Of a stretch of 64,000 nt of DNA, positions 7,989-16,308 are shown piece by piece. The notes beneath the pieces are model-generated. The model worked only from the letters and a program-made list of their open reading frames with translations. It had not been told where the DNA came from and ran no database searches. The position numbers and the translations under genes were made by a program. The first letter of the stretch is position 1, and every line of letters begins with the position of its first letter. The stretch is from Gammaproteobacteria bacterium (GTDB taxonomy: Bacteria; Pseudomonadota; Gammaproteobacteria; Steroidobacterales; Steroidobacteraceae): the NCBI GenBank assembly GCA_018970145.1, contig JAGWWY010000006.1:1-64000 (forward strand), written 5' to 3'.

Positions 7989-9341
7989 CTGAACAACGGT
8001 TTCCAGGATTGGGCGTTCGCGCTCGGCCGTCTCGCGCTCGTCGTCGGGCTCGGAATCGCGGTCGGTTTTGTTGTGGGTCATCCGTGGTGGGGTATTGCGG
8101 GCGCCCTCGCAGTCGAGCTCGTCCGCAACCTCGTCAACCTGCACCAGTTCGATCATTGGCTGCGTAATCGCAATCGCCGCGATCCACCGGATGCGGGCGG
8201 CCTCTGGGGCGATCTGGTCTCGCAAGTGTCGCGGCTACATCGTCGCAAGCAGTTCCACAAGAAGCGCCTGCTGAGCCTGTTCCGTGAGCTGCGTCGTTCG
8301 ACAGCTTCCATGCCTGACGGTGTCGTCGCGCTCAATGCGGCCAAAGAAATCGTCTGGTTCAATCGTAAGGCGGCCGAACTGCTCGGGCTCAAGCGCAAGA
8401 CGGACTTTGGCATTCAGATTGCCGGGTTGCTGCGGGTGCCGGAGTTCTCGCGTTATTTGAGCAGCGGCGACTACAGCACGAGTCTGCGTGTGCCGCCGCG
8501 CGTGGGTGATGCGACCACGCTGGAATTTCAAGGTGTGCCGTATGGCGAGGGGCAGGTGTTCTTGTTGGTGCGCGATGTCACGAGGCAGTCGCAGCTCGAA
8601 ACGATGCGCAAAGATTTCGTCGCGAACGCCTCGCATGAACTACGCTCGCCGTTGACCGTCATTTCGGGCTATCTCGAGACACTCGCACTCGATGACACCT
8701 TACCTGACGATCTGCGTGGGCCGATCGGTGAGATGCGACGACAGTCTGAGCGGATGACGACGATCATTTCGGATCTGCTCGAACTCTCGCGCCTCGAGGC
8801 GACCGATGAACAGGTCGTTGGAACTCCGATCGATGTGGCGGGTCTACTGACGCTGCTGCGCAAGGATTTGGCGGCGCGCGATGCAAAGGTGCACGCCGTG
8901 GAGCTACGGATCGAGTCCCCGGATGGTTTGATGGGCGATCAGGGTCTCATGCACTCGGCGTTCTGGAATCTGGTCGACAATGCGGCCAAGTACTCGCCGC
9001 CCGGCGGGATGATCACGCTGCGCTGGTGGACCGACGACGATGGCGGTCATTTTTCTGTCACGGACACGGGGCCCGGCATTGCTGCTGAACACTTGCCGAG
9101 GTTGACCGAGCGGTTTTACCGCGTCGACCCAGGCCGAGCGCGTGACAAGGGTGGTTCGGGCCTCGGCTTGGCGATCGTGCGTCACGTGCTGCAGAAGCAC
9201 GGTGGCGAGTTGAAGATCGAGAGCGTCGAAGGGCGCGGGAGCACCTTCAGCTGCCACTTCGCCCCGACGCGACTCGTACGCGAGTCTGTCGCCAAGGCGA
9301 CCGACAGTCGCTATTCTGCAGGTCTCGATTCGAACGGGTGA
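7989..9341 (+). CDS. phoR: Phosphate regulon sensor histidine kinase PhoR
   Basis: PhoR phosphorylates PhoB when phosphate is low. In order: an N-terminal hydrophobic region with two membrane passes, a PAS-like part (SMPDGVVALNAAKEIVWFN), the H-box FVANASHELRSPLTVISGYL with the autophosphorylated His, an N-box (NLVDNAAKYSPPGG), the DTGPGI box and a glycine-rich GGSGLGLAIVRH. The first membrane segment (FALGRLALVVGLGIAVGFVV) lies upstream of the first conventional start in frame (GTG 8073), and no ATG, GTG or TTG lies between the in-frame stop at 7980 and that GTG. I therefore place the start at CTG 7989, nine bases after GGAG 7976-7979 (450 residues). ATT 7983 is another possibility. It lies directly downstream of phoB. 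Confidence 0.92.
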   Translation: MNNGFQDWAFALGRLALVVGLGIAVGFVVGHPWWGIAGALAVELVRNLVNLHQFDHWLRNRNRRDPPDAGGLWGDLVSQVSRLHRRKQFHKKRLLSLFRELRRSTASMPDGVVALNAAKEIVWFNRKAAELLGLKRKTDFGIQIAGLLRVPEFSRYLSSGDYSTSLRVPPRVGDATTLEFQGVPYGEGQVFLLVRDVTRQSQLETMRKDFVANASHELRSPLTVISGYLETLALDDTLPDDLRGPIGEMRRQSERMTTIISDLLELSRLEATDEQVVGTPIDVAGLLTLLRKDLAARDAKVHAVELRIESPDGLMGDQGLMHSAFWNLVDNAAKYSPPGGMITLRWWTDDDGGHFSVTDTGPGIAAEHLPRLTERFYRVDPGRARDKGGSGLGLAIVRHVLQKHGGELKIESVEGRGSTFSCHFAPTRLVRESVAKATDSRYSAGLDSNG

Positions 9342-9394
9342 TCTGATACCCGGTGAGCTGTCGTTGAGTCGTTCCACGCATTGGGGGTGTCGTC

Positions 9395-10138
9395 ATGGAA
9401 ACGTCTGATCTCTCGCATCACATCTCGCGCCGCTTCAACGAAGAGTTAGAGCGCGTTCGCGGTCAGGTGCTCACGATGGGTGGATTCGTCGAGCAGCAGC
9501 TCGCCAAAGCAGTCTCGGCGATGGTCGAGGGTGACAGCCTCTTGGGTGAGACCGTGGCGCGGGACGACTTCGAAGTCAACAAGATGGAAGTCTCGATCGA
9601 TGAGGAGTGCTCGCGTATCCTCGCCACCCGCAATCCGACGGCAGGCGACCTACGGCTGATCGTCGCCATCATCAAAGCGATCACCGACCTCGAGCGCATG
9701 GGTGACGAGTGCGAAAAGATTGGCTACATCGCCGCGCGGCTCGCCAGTCAAGAACGCCCCGTTGATAAGTATCGCGAGATCAAGCACCTCGGTCGGGTCG
9801 TGCAGAACATGGTGCACGATGCGCTTGATGCGTTCGCGCGCATGGATCCGCAGGCGGCGCTGCGTGTCGCCCGTCAGGATCGGCTCGTCGACGAGGAGTA
9901 CGAGGCGATCCAGCGTCAGTCGATTACCTTCATGATGGAAGACCCGCGCGCGATTCGGCGTGTGATCGATGTCATGTGGGTGGTGCGCGCGCTGGAGCGA
10001 ATCGGCGATCACGCTAAGAATATTTGCGAGTATGTAGTGTTCATGGTGCACGGCAAAGACATTCGGCACGTGCGGATTGAAGACGTCGAACGCGAGCTCA
10101 AGCAGCGGGAACAAAAGCAGCGCGAGGGTGAGGGTTGA
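9395..10138 (+). CDS. phoU: Phosphate signalling complex protein PhoU
   Basis: A 247-residue all-helical protein made of two PhoU repeats. Conserved acidic metal-binding stretches are visible, such as ITDLERMGDECEKIG in the first and VRALERIGDHAKNICEYV in the second. By family, PhoU relays the state of the Pst transporter to PhoR and keeps the regulon off in high phosphate. A GGGGGTG ribosome site lies six bases before ATG 9395. Here phoU sits after phoR rather than at the end of pst. Its end overlaps the next gene by four bases (TTGA). Confidence 0.95.
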   Translation: METSDLSHHISRRFNEELERVRGQVLTMGGFVEQQLAKAVSAMVEGDSLLGETVARDDFEVNKMEVSIDEECSRILATRNPTAGDLRLIVAIIKAITDLERMGDECEKIGYIAARLASQERPVDKYREIKHLGRVVQNMVHDALDAFARMDPQAALRVARQDRLVDEEYEAIQRQSITFMMEDPRAIRRVIDVMWVVRALERIGDHAKNICEYVVFMVHGKDIRHVRIEDVERELKQREQKQREGEG

Positions 10139-10629
10139 ACCTCGATCGACGCTTCGTAAACTCGGCGGGCTCCTTGTCCTGCGCCGCGATGATGGGCTAC
10201 GCGCTGTATGCCGAGCGCGTGCTCGGTTTCGAGCCTTGTCCGCTTTGCATGTTTCAGCGAGTGGGGGTCGTGATCCTCGGAGCGGTATTTCTGATGGCCG
10301 CCCTACACAACCCGCGCGACGTCGCGGGCGCTCGTATCTACGCGGCCTTGCTGGCGCTCGCCGCAGCTTTTCCGTTGTATGTCGCCGGACGCCACGTTTA
10401 TATCCAAAGCCTGCCCTTGGGTAGCGTGCCTTCCTGCGGCGCAAGCTTTGACTACATGATGGATGTGTTTCCGCTCATGACGGTAGTGCAGAAGGTGCTC
10501 ACCGGTGCGGGCGAATGCCAAAAAATTGATTGGAGTCTGCTCGGGCTGTCGATGCCCGCGTGGGTATTCATCAGCGTGTTTGCCATCGCCGTCGTCGGTG
10601 TGTGGTCGAACGCGCGCTCGTCTCAATGA
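10135..10629 (+). CDS. dsbB: Disulfide bond formation protein B
   Basis: DsbB is an inner-membrane quinone reductase that reoxidises periplasmic DsbA. The 164-residue protein has four hydrophobic segments. The first catalytic pair is CPLC (in EPCPLCMFQRVG, about residues 38-41), and a second pair lies in the other periplasmic loop (PSCGASF and AGECQKI). These are the DsbB hallmarks. The start is TTG 10135, overlapping the phoU stop in a TTGA four-base overlap, so it is read as part of the phoBRU transcript. Why it travels with phosphate genes is not clear from sequence. Confidence 0.9.
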   Translation: MNLDRRFVNSAGSLSCAAMMGYALYAERVLGFEPCPLCMFQRVGVVILGAVFLMAALHNPRDVAGARIYAALLALAAAFPLYVAGRHVYIQSLPLGSVPSCGASFDYMMDVFPLMTVVQKVLTGAGECQKIDWSLLGLSMPAWVFISVFAIAVVGVWSNARSSQ

Positions 10630-10642
10630 TTTCGTCTTAATA

Positions 10643-10671
10643 AATTCATCGAGTCGTCATCCCGCCGTCAT
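10643..10671 (+). promoter_or_regulatory. Candidate Pho box upstream of the PlcP-like gene
   Basis: Three half-sites ending in TTCAT, GTCAT and GTCAT start their last five bases at 10645, 10656 and 10667, exactly 11 bp apart. This is the spacing of PhoB-binding half-sites (consensus CTGTCAT). The third (CCGTCAT) matches six of seven positions and the second (TCGTCAT) five. The array lies in the 90-base gap after dsbB, about 50 bases before the next gene, and phoB is encoded 3 kb upstream. Binding is inferred, not shown. Confidence 0.6.
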
Positions 10672-10719
10672 CGAAGGGGCGCAACCTCCGCGCAACTTCG
10701 GACACGCAGGGATTTGCCA

Positions 10720-11526
10720 TTGAGCCCCGCCAACGCGCCTCGTCATTGGGTCCGCAGCGTCTTCATCTCCGACATCCACTTAGGTAATCGCGGTTGCAAC
10801 GCCGCCGCGCTACTCGACTTCCTCCGCGATGTTCATACCGATACTTTGTACCTCGTCGGTGACGTGATCGACTTATGGAGCCTGCGGAAGAGTTTCTACT
10901 GGCCGCAGGAACACAACAACGTCGTTCGCACCATTCTGGGTAAAGCCAAGCACGGCACCCGTGTGGTCTACGTTCCCGGCAATCACGATGAGGACTTGCG
11001 TGAGTTTGCGGGCACGGTCTTTGGCAACCTCGAAATCGTCCGGGACTGCGTGCACACCACGGCGCGCGGTGAGCGCTTGCTCGTGCTGCACGGTGATGAG
11101 TTCGACAGCGTCGTCAAGTGCAGCCCGTGGTTGGCCGCGCTCGGTTCGCGCGCCTACGACTTCTCGATCGACATGAATCGTCACTTCAATCGGGTTCGTC
11201 GCGCCTTTGGTTACGACTATTGGTCGCTCGCGAACTATCTCAAGCACAAGGTCAAAAATGCGGTCAACTACATCTCGAGCTTCGAACAAGCGGTGGCGCA
11301 TGAAGTGAAGCGTCGTGGTCTCGATGGTGCGATTTGCGGGCATATCCATCGCGCCGAGATCACCCAGCTCGAGGGCGTGCTTTACTGCAATGACGGCGAT
11401 TGGGTCGAGAGTTGCTCGGCACTGGTCGAAGATCGTAACGGCCGCCTCGGCGTGTGGAACTGGCTCGAGATGAGCGAAGGCCTGCGTCTCGCTCGCGAGG
11501 TTCAAGCGGCGCGCGAAGTCGCTTAA
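10720..11526 (+). CDS. Metallophosphoesterase of the LpxH/PlcP family (COG2908), probable phosphate-starvation phospholipase
   Basis: A calcineurin-type phosphoesterase of 268 residues with the complete dimetal set: SDIHLG (D18, H20), GDVID (D48), GNHDED (N88, H89), HGDEFD (H124) and GHIHRAEI near residue 207. The family includes lipid A LpxH and the PlcP proteins of alphaproteobacteria, which are often annotated as UDP-2,3-diacylglucosamine hydrolase. PlcP cleaves phospholipids to diacylglycerol under phosphate limitation. The SLANYLKHKVKNAV segment and the SFEQAVAHE region resemble the PlcP-like branch as I recall it. The Pho-box-like array upstream and the glycosyltransferase and PAP2 genes downstream favour a PlcP role. 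TTG 10714 is also possible, but GGGA 10709-10712 is better spaced for TTG 10720. Confidence 0.75.
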   Translation: MSPANAPRHWVRSVFISDIHLGNRGCNAAALLDFLRDVHTDTLYLVGDVIDLWSLRKSFYWPQEHNNVVRTILGKAKHGTRVVYVPGNHDEDLREFAGTVFGNLEIVRDCVHTTARGERLLVLHGDEFDSVVKCSPWLAALGSRAYDFSIDMNRHFNRVRRAFGYDYWSLANYLKHKVKNAVNYISSFEQAVAHEVKRRGLDGAICGHIHRAEITQLEGVLYCNDGDWVESCSALVEDRNGRLGVWNWLEMSEGLRLAREVQAAREVA

Positions 11527-11530
11527 GTCC

Positions 11531-12265
11531 ATGCGCCGCGCGATGATCTCACTGGCGCTCTGTCTGACTTTTGTCGCGGCTGCAGCGCGTACGGAAGAGG
11601 CCACCTTGAATGGCGAGGCGGAGGTCACGGGCAAGACGGATCGCGGCGCGCGCTTCGAGTTCGGTGGCGGACGATGCGGGGCCTTCGGTTATAGCGAGTG
11701 GCGGGATGGCGCCGGTGTGCCCATTGCGCGCGAGGAGTTGATCTACGACGGAGCGGCTTGGCAGCGCTACCGATTGCAGCGGATACCCGTCAGTCAGGAT
11801 GTCGAAGCCACTCGCGAGGGCGATGTCATCACGCTCGATATTCGCGATGGGGATCGTCGCCGCAAGGTCCGTCTCGCGGTAGAGGGAGAGGTGCTTGCGG
11901 GGCCCACGCTGATCACGAATCTGCAAGGCCAGTTGCGTGAACTGCGCCGCGGCCGATCTGTCGAGTTGCAGTATCTAGTTGCGGAGCAGGCGATGGTGCT
12001 CGGCTTACGCGCGACGACCACCGCCTACGGCGCGGACGGCCTCACCAACGTGCGACTCGAAGCCTCGTCCGCATTGTTGCGGCCGTTCGTGCCGACCACG
12101 TTGATCACTTTTGATAAGGAAGGACGTTTCGTCGGGATGCAGGGGCGACTTCTGCCGCAAAAGCAGCGCGGCGTGTCGTTGGATGGTGTCATCAGAGTGA
12201 CATATCCGGGTGGGATGCGGATCGCGTCAATGAAATCAAGTTGTAATAAGTCGACCTTATCTTAG
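11531..12265 (+). CDS. Exported protein of unknown function in the PlcP-GT4-PAP2 cluster
   Basis: I do not recognise this 244-residue protein. It begins with a signal peptide (MRRAMISLALCLTFVAAAART), so the rest (about 220 residues) should be periplasmic. What follows looks all-beta, with alternating charged and hydrophobic residues, a single internal Cys (GGGRCGAFGY) and one near the end (SSCNKS). No lipobox, transmembrane segment or catalytic motif is evident. It lies 4 bases after the PlcP-like gene and 4 bases before the glycosyltransferase, so it is almost certainly in the same operon. An accessory role in lipid or envelope remodelling is a guess from position only. ATG 11543 is an alternative start. 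Confidence 0.75.
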   Translation: MRRAMISLALCLTFVAAAARTEEATLNGEAEVTGKTDRGARFEFGGGRCGAFGYSEWRDGAGVPIAREELIYDGAAWQRYRLQRIPVSQDVEATREGDVITLDIRDGDRRRKVRLAVEGEVLAGPTLITNLQGQLRELRRGRSVELQYLVAEQAMVLGLRATTTAYGADGLTNVRLEASSALLRPFVPTTLITFDKEGRFVGMQGRLLPQKQRGVSLDGVIRVTYPGGMRIASMKSSCNKSTLS

Positions 12266-12269
12266 ATCG

Positions 12270-13454
12270 ATGAGAATTCTCATGGTCTCGGACGTTTATT
12301 TCCCCAGGGTCAATGGGGTGTCGACGTCGATCCAAACCTTTCGGCAGGACTTGTTAGGCCTCGGGCATGCCTGCACTTTGATCGCGCCGCAGTACCCGCA
12401 AGCCCCGCATATCGCCGATGACGCCGATATCGTCCGGATCCCGTCGTGGCAGGTGCCGCGTGATCCAGAGGATCGGGCCTTCAACTGGAACGAGTTCATG
12501 CGCCACACCTCGCGGCTGCGCCCTGAGGATGTCGACGTGGTGCACATCCAGACGCCGTTTTTGGCGCACTACGCGGGCGTTCGCGTCGCGCGGCGCTTGG
12601 GCGCACCGATCGTCGAGACCTACCACACTTATTTTGAACACTATCTGCATCATTACGTGCCCGCCTTGCCGGCCTCGTGGATGAAGGCGCTGGCGCGTCG
12701 CTTCACTGTTTCTCAATGTCACGACGTGCAGACGGTGATTTCGCCGTCCCGTCAAATGGCCGAAGCATTGCGTGCCTACGGCGTCGAGACGCCGATCGAG
12801 GTGTTGCCGACCGGTTTGCCGGCGGGGTGCTTCGCACCCGGGCACGGCGCCAACTTCCGCGCCGCGCACGGGATCGACCCGCAGCGCCCGGTTGCACTCT
12901 TCGTCGGTCGAGTCGCGCACGAGAAGAACATCGATTTTCTGGTGCGCATGCTCGCGCGGCTGCGCAGCAAGGTGCCCGATGTACTTTTGATCATCGCGGG
13001 TGAGGGGCCGGCCGAGTCGCATATTCGTCAGCTCGTGAGCTCACTCGGGCTTGATGCGCACGTGCTTTTCAAGGGTTATATGGATCGTACGACTACCTTG
13101 CTCGATTGCTACAACGCCGCCGATGCCTTTGTCTTTGCCTCGCGCACCGAGACGCAGGGGCTTGTGCTGCTCGAGGCGATGGCGCAGGGCACCCCGGTCG
13201 TCTCAACGGCAGTGATGGGTACTGCCGATGTGCTGGCGGGCGTGAAGGGTGCGGTGGTCGTACCGGAGGACATTGAGGCGTTCTCTGACGGGGTCGCCTC
13301 GGTGCTGCGCGATCCGGCCAAGCGCATGCTGCTCGCGGAGTTTGCCCGTGAGGATGCACAGCGCTGGACCTCGCGCAGCATGGCTGAGCGTCTCTCTCGG
13401 CTCTACGAGAACGTCATCGAGGCCGATGTGTTGCGGAGCGTGGTGACCTCATGA
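12270..13454 (+). CDS. Glycosyltransferase family 4, likely lipid (diacylglycerol) glycosyltransferase
   Basis: A 394-residue GT-B enzyme. The N-terminal acceptor domain starts MRILMVSDVYFPRVNGVSTS, a beginning shared with diacylglycerol glucosyltransferases and SqdX-like enzymes. The C-terminal nucleotide-sugar domain carries VALFVGRVAHEKNIDFLV and the retaining-family E-X7-E motif (TETQGLVLLEAM, about 293-302). There are no membrane segments, so it would act at the cytoplasmic face of the inner membrane. Together with an upstream phosphoesterase able to make diacylglycerol and a downstream PAP2 phosphatase, a sugar-to-diacylglycerol transfer is the most economical reading. Mannosyl transfer to another lipid acceptor is the main alternative. 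It overlaps the next gene by four bases (ATGA). Confidence 0.82.
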   Translation: MRILMVSDVYFPRVNGVSTSIQTFRQDLLGLGHACTLIAPQYPQAPHIADDADIVRIPSWQVPRDPEDRAFNWNEFMRHTSRLRPEDVDVVHIQTPFLAHYAGVRVARRLGAPIVETYHTYFEHYLHHYVPALPASWMKALARRFTVSQCHDVQTVISPSRQMAEALRAYGVETPIEVLPTGLPAGCFAPGHGANFRAAHGIDPQRPVALFVGRVAHEKNIDFLVRMLARLRSKVPDVLLIIAGEGPAESHIRQLVSSLGLDAHVLFKGYMDRTTTLLDCYNAADAFVFASRTETQGLVLLEAMAQGTPVVSTAVMGTADVLAGVKGAVVVPEDIEAFSDGVASVLRDPAKRMLLAEFAREDAQRWTSRSMAERLSRLYENVIEADVLRSVVTS

Positions 13455-13993
13455 GTGCGTTCTTCGTTCGAGTCGATCGCGCCGAACGAAGAATTTGTCT
13501 GTTGGCGAACGCGGCGTGTCGTCGCCGCTTGATTCGGAACACCTTTCGGATCTGTTCGCGTCTGGGCGACGGCGTATTTTGGTACGCGCTCATGGCTGCG
13601 ATGCCACTCATTGTTTGGGCGAGCGGCCGGACGATCGCGCAGGGCCTGTGGATTTCGCTCGAAATGCTCGCCGCCGGCGCCTTCGGTTTGCTGGTCTACA
13701 AGGCGCTCAAGAAGAAGCTGGTGCGTGAACGTCCCTACATCGGCCTAATTGGTATCGAGTGCGCCATGCCGCCGCTTGATCGTTACAGCTTTCCGTCGGG
13801 TCACACTTTGCATGCCGTGATGTTTACGGCGATCGCGATATCGCATGTGCCGGCGCTTGCGGTGTTGCTGGTGCCGTTCGCCTTGATGGTGGCTGCATCG
13901 CGTGTGGTGCTCGGCTTGCACTACCCAACCGACGTGCTCGCTGGTGCTTTGCTCGGTGCACTGATCGCGCAAGGATCGAACTGGTTGTTTTAA
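13451..13993 (+). CDS. PAP2 family membrane phosphatase
   Basis: A 180-residue integral membrane protein with the three phosphatase motifs in order: KLVRERPYI (K-x6-RP type), PSGHT (about residues 115-119, with the catalytic-pair His) and [12 protein letters not shown] (SR-x5-H). Family substrates are phosphatidic acid, phosphatidylglycerol phosphate or undecaprenyl pyrophosphate. With a PlcP-like enzyme and a glycosyltransferase upstream, phosphatidate to diacylglycerol is attractive, but undecaprenyl pyrophosphate phosphatase cannot be excluded. The start overlaps the GT4 stop (ATGA). The stop overlaps that of the convergent dapE within the palindrome TTAA. Confidence 0.85.
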   Translation: MSAFFVRVDRAERRICLLANAACRRRLIRNTFRICSRLGDGVFWYALMAAMPLIVWASGRTIAQGLWISLEMLAAGAFGLLVYKALKKKLVRERPYIGLIGIECAMPPLDRYSFPSGHTLHAVMFTAIAISHVPALAVLLVPFALMVAASRVVLGLHYPTDVLAGALLGALIAQGSNWLF

Positions 13994-15126
13994 CTGTTTG
14001 CGGCGATGAGCCGATCGAGCATCCCGCGGTACATACGGTGCAGTTGATCGATGTCCGCGATACAGACGCTTTCGTTGACTTTGTGAATCGTTGCGTTGAT
14101 GACGCCGAGTTCGACGACCTGCGCGCCCATCGGGGCGATGAAGCGCCCGTCCGAAGTGCCACCGCCCGTCGAGAGTTTCGGCTTTTTGCCGGTGACCGCC
14201 TCAATGGCCGCGACTGCGGCATCCGATAGCGGACCGGGTTGCGTATAAAACGGTTCGCCCGAGACGTACCATTCGAGCGTGTAACGCACCCCATGCTTGT
14301 TCAGAATCCCTTCGACCGTTTCTTTGAGCGTATCGATGCTCTGCACGGGTGAATAGCGCAGATTGAAGCGCGCTTTCAGTTCGCCGGGGATTACGTTCGG
14401 CGCGCCCGTACCGGCGTTCAGGTTCGAAATCTGAAAGGTCGTCGGCTGGAAGTGCGCATTGCCGTGATCCCAGATGCGTGAAGTGAGCTCGAACAGCGCC
14501 GGGGCGAGGGTGTGTACGGGGTTCTCGGCCACTTGCGGATAGGCTACGTGTCCTTGCACACCATGCACCGTCAAACGCCCGGACAACGAGCCGCGCCGAC
14601 CGATCTTGATCGTATCGCCGATCGACGCTTCGCTCGAGGGCTCGCCCACGATGCAATAGTCGATGCGTTCGCCACGCTCTCGCAGCGTCTCGACAACGCG
14701 CTTGGTGCCATCGACCGAGGGGCCCTCCTCGTCGCTGGTGATGAGAAAAGCGATGCGTCCGCCATGCTTCGGATGGAGACGGACGAACTCTTCCGTCGCC
14801 GTGATCATAGCGGCCAAGCCACTTTTCATATCCGCTGCGCCGCGTCCGAACAGCATGCCGTCCCGGATCACCGGCTTGAAGGGGTCGCTTCGCCACTCCT
14901 CGAGAGGGCCCGTTGGGACCACGTCGGTGTGCCCCGCGAAGCAGACCGTCGGCGTGCCGGTACCGCGTGTTGCCCAGAGGTTTTCGACATTACCGTAGCG
15001 CAGCGACTCGACTTGGAAGCCCACCGCGGTGAGCCGATCACCCATGACTTGCTGGCAACCGGCATCCACTGGTGTGACGGAGTTGCGGCCGATGAGATCT
15101 TGCGTGAGTTCGAGCGTGGTGGACAT
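13990..15126 (-). CDS. dapE: Succinyl-diaminopimelate desuccinylase
   Basis: DapE hydrolyses N-succinyl-LL-diaminopimelate, a late step of lysine and peptidoglycan precursor synthesis. The protein of 378 residues has the M20 metallopeptidase ligands [12 protein letters not shown] (His, Asp), [11 protein letters not shown] (bridging Asp), ITSDEEGPS (Glu pair) and a C-terminal [19 protein letters not shown] block. ATG 15126 is preferred over an upstream start at 15162 because AGGGG precedes it at good spacing. It sits alone and opposite to the phosphate genes. The other dap genes of the window are at 26684-28749. Confidence 0.94.
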   Translation of the reverse strand: MSTTLELTQDLIGRNSVTPVDAGCQQVMGDRLTAVGFQVESLRYGNVENLWATRGTGTPTVCFAGHTDVVPTGPLEEWRSDPFKPVIRDGMLFGRGAADMKSGLAAMITATEEFVRLHPKHGGRIAFLITSDEEGPSVDGTKRVVETLRERGERIDYCIVGEPSSEASIGDTIKIGRRGSLSGRLTVHGVQGHVAYPQVAENPVHTLAPALFELTSRIWDHGNAHFQPTTFQISNLNAGTGAPNVIPGELKARFNLRYSPVQSIDTLKETVEGILNKHGVRYTLEWYVSGEPFYTQPGPLSDAAVAAIEAVTGKKPKLSTGGGTSDGRFIAPMGAQVVELGVINATIHKVNESVCIADIDQLHRMYRGMLDRLIAANS

Positions 15127-15200
15127 GGCGCCCCTTATAGGGAGGGGGGGCGGAGAGTGCAAGCCCTTGTGCGACTTGAGTTAAATTAGATGAAACAAAT

Positions 15201-15226
15201 CTGCCATATTCGACCTCCATCATTTC
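15201..15226 (+). promoter_or_regulatory. Conserved upstream element of pstS (candidate Pho-controlled promoter)
   Basis: The bases CTGCCAT ATTC followed by CTCCATCATT match, with 20 of 24 identical, the element at 22266-22289 that ends the Pho-box array in front of the lipoprotein gene. The first seven bases fit a Pho half-site at six of seven positions. CATCAT further on could serve as a -10. Other half-sites at this locus are degenerate (ATGAAAC 11 bases upstream), so this is weaker than the two clear arrays. Confidence 0.45.
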
Positions 15227-15255
15227 TGTAACTCGCCAACACAGAGGTGCCGATC

Positions 15256-16308
15256 GTGTTTCAGAAACCCTTGATCTCGCTCACTTTCGCCGTCGCCTTG
15301 GCAGCGGGCTCGATCAGCGCCTCTGCACAAGCTGCTCGTGATTTCATCAACGTAGTCGGTTCCTCGACGGTCTATCCGTTCACGACGGCGGTTGCCGAGC
15401 AGCTCGGTCGTCAAGGTCGCTTCAAGACGCCGAAGGTCGAGAGCACGGGCACCGGCGGTGGTATCAAACTGTTTTGCAACGGCGTCGGTCCGCAGCATCC
15501 CGATGTCGCCAACGCTTCGCGTCGCATGAATGCCAACGAGTTTGCGACCTGCCAGAAAAATGGGGTGAAGGACGTTCTCGAGGTTCGTGTCGGCTATGAC
15601 GGTTTGACGATCTCGGAAAGCAAGCGTGGTCCGACGATGACCCTCACGCCGAAGATGGTGTATCTCGCGCTTGCCAAGCAGATTCCGGATCCGGCGAATC
15701 CGTCCGCCTTGATTTCGAACCCGTACAAGAACTGGCGCGATATTGACAAGTCGTTGCCCAACATCAAGATCGAAGTGCTCGGCCCGCCGCCGACTTCGGG
15801 TACGCGCGACTCGTTCCACGAGCTGTACATGGAGACGGGCTGCCGCACCTATCCTTGGATCGACAACCTGCGCAAGATGGACGAAAAGCGCTTCAAGCGC
15901 ATCTGCCACACGCTGCGTGAGGATGGCGCCTACGTCGAAGCCGGCGAGAATGACAACCTCATCGTGCAGAAACTCGAAGCGAATCCGAATGCGGTCGGCA
16001 TCTTCGGTTTCAGTTTTCTCGAGGAGAACCTCGATAAGTTACGCGGCCTGAAGATCAATGGCGTCGAGCCCACATTCGAGACGATCTCGTCGGGCAAGTT
16101 TCCGGCCTCGCGCCCGCTTTTCATCTACGTCAAGAAGGCGCATATCGGCGTGATCCCGGGCTTGCAGGATTTCGTCAATGAATACGTCAGTGAAAAGGCG
16201 TTGGGCGAAGAGGGTTATCTCGCCGATCGCGGTCTTGTGCCGCAGCCGAAGGGCGATCTCGCGAAGACGCGTGCGGATGTAAAGGCACTGAAGAACTTCG
16301 CGCCCTGA
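15256..16308 (+). CDS. pstS: Phosphate ABC transporter substrate-binding protein PstS
   Basis: A periplasmic phosphate-binding protein. The signal peptide MFQKPLISLTFAVALAAGS ends near ASAQA. The mature part begins with the family strand VVGSSTVYPFT and the TGTGGGIKLFC loop, and later carries GPPPTSGTRDSF, the second phosphate-binding loop. At 350 residues it fits the PstS/SphX type. Two GTG codons are in frame. AGAGG at 15243-15247 overlaps the first (15247) but is eight bases from the second (15256), so I chose the second. The stop overlaps the start of the following porin by one base. Confidence 0.93.
   Translation: MFQKPLISLTFAVALAAGSISASAQAARDFINVVGSSTVYPFTTAVAEQLGRQGRFKTPKVESTGTGGGIKLFCNGVGPQHPDVANASRRMNANEFATCQKNGVKDVLEVRVGYDGLTISESKRGPTMTLTPKMVYLALAKQIPDPANPSALISNPYKNWRDIDKSLPNIKIEVLGPPPTSGTRDSFHELYMETGCRTYPWIDNLRKMDEKRFKRICHTLREDGAYVEAGENDNLIVQKLEANPNAVGIFGFSFLEENLDKLRGLKINGVEPTFETISSGKFPASRPLFIYVKKAHIGVIPGLQDFVNEYVSEKALGEEGYLADRGLVPQPKGDLAKTRADVKALKNFAP

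Noticed and set aside
9335-9352. Five-base hairpin at the phoR stop as a terminator
   Set aside because: Short stem, long loop, no T-run, and phoU follows in the same operon.
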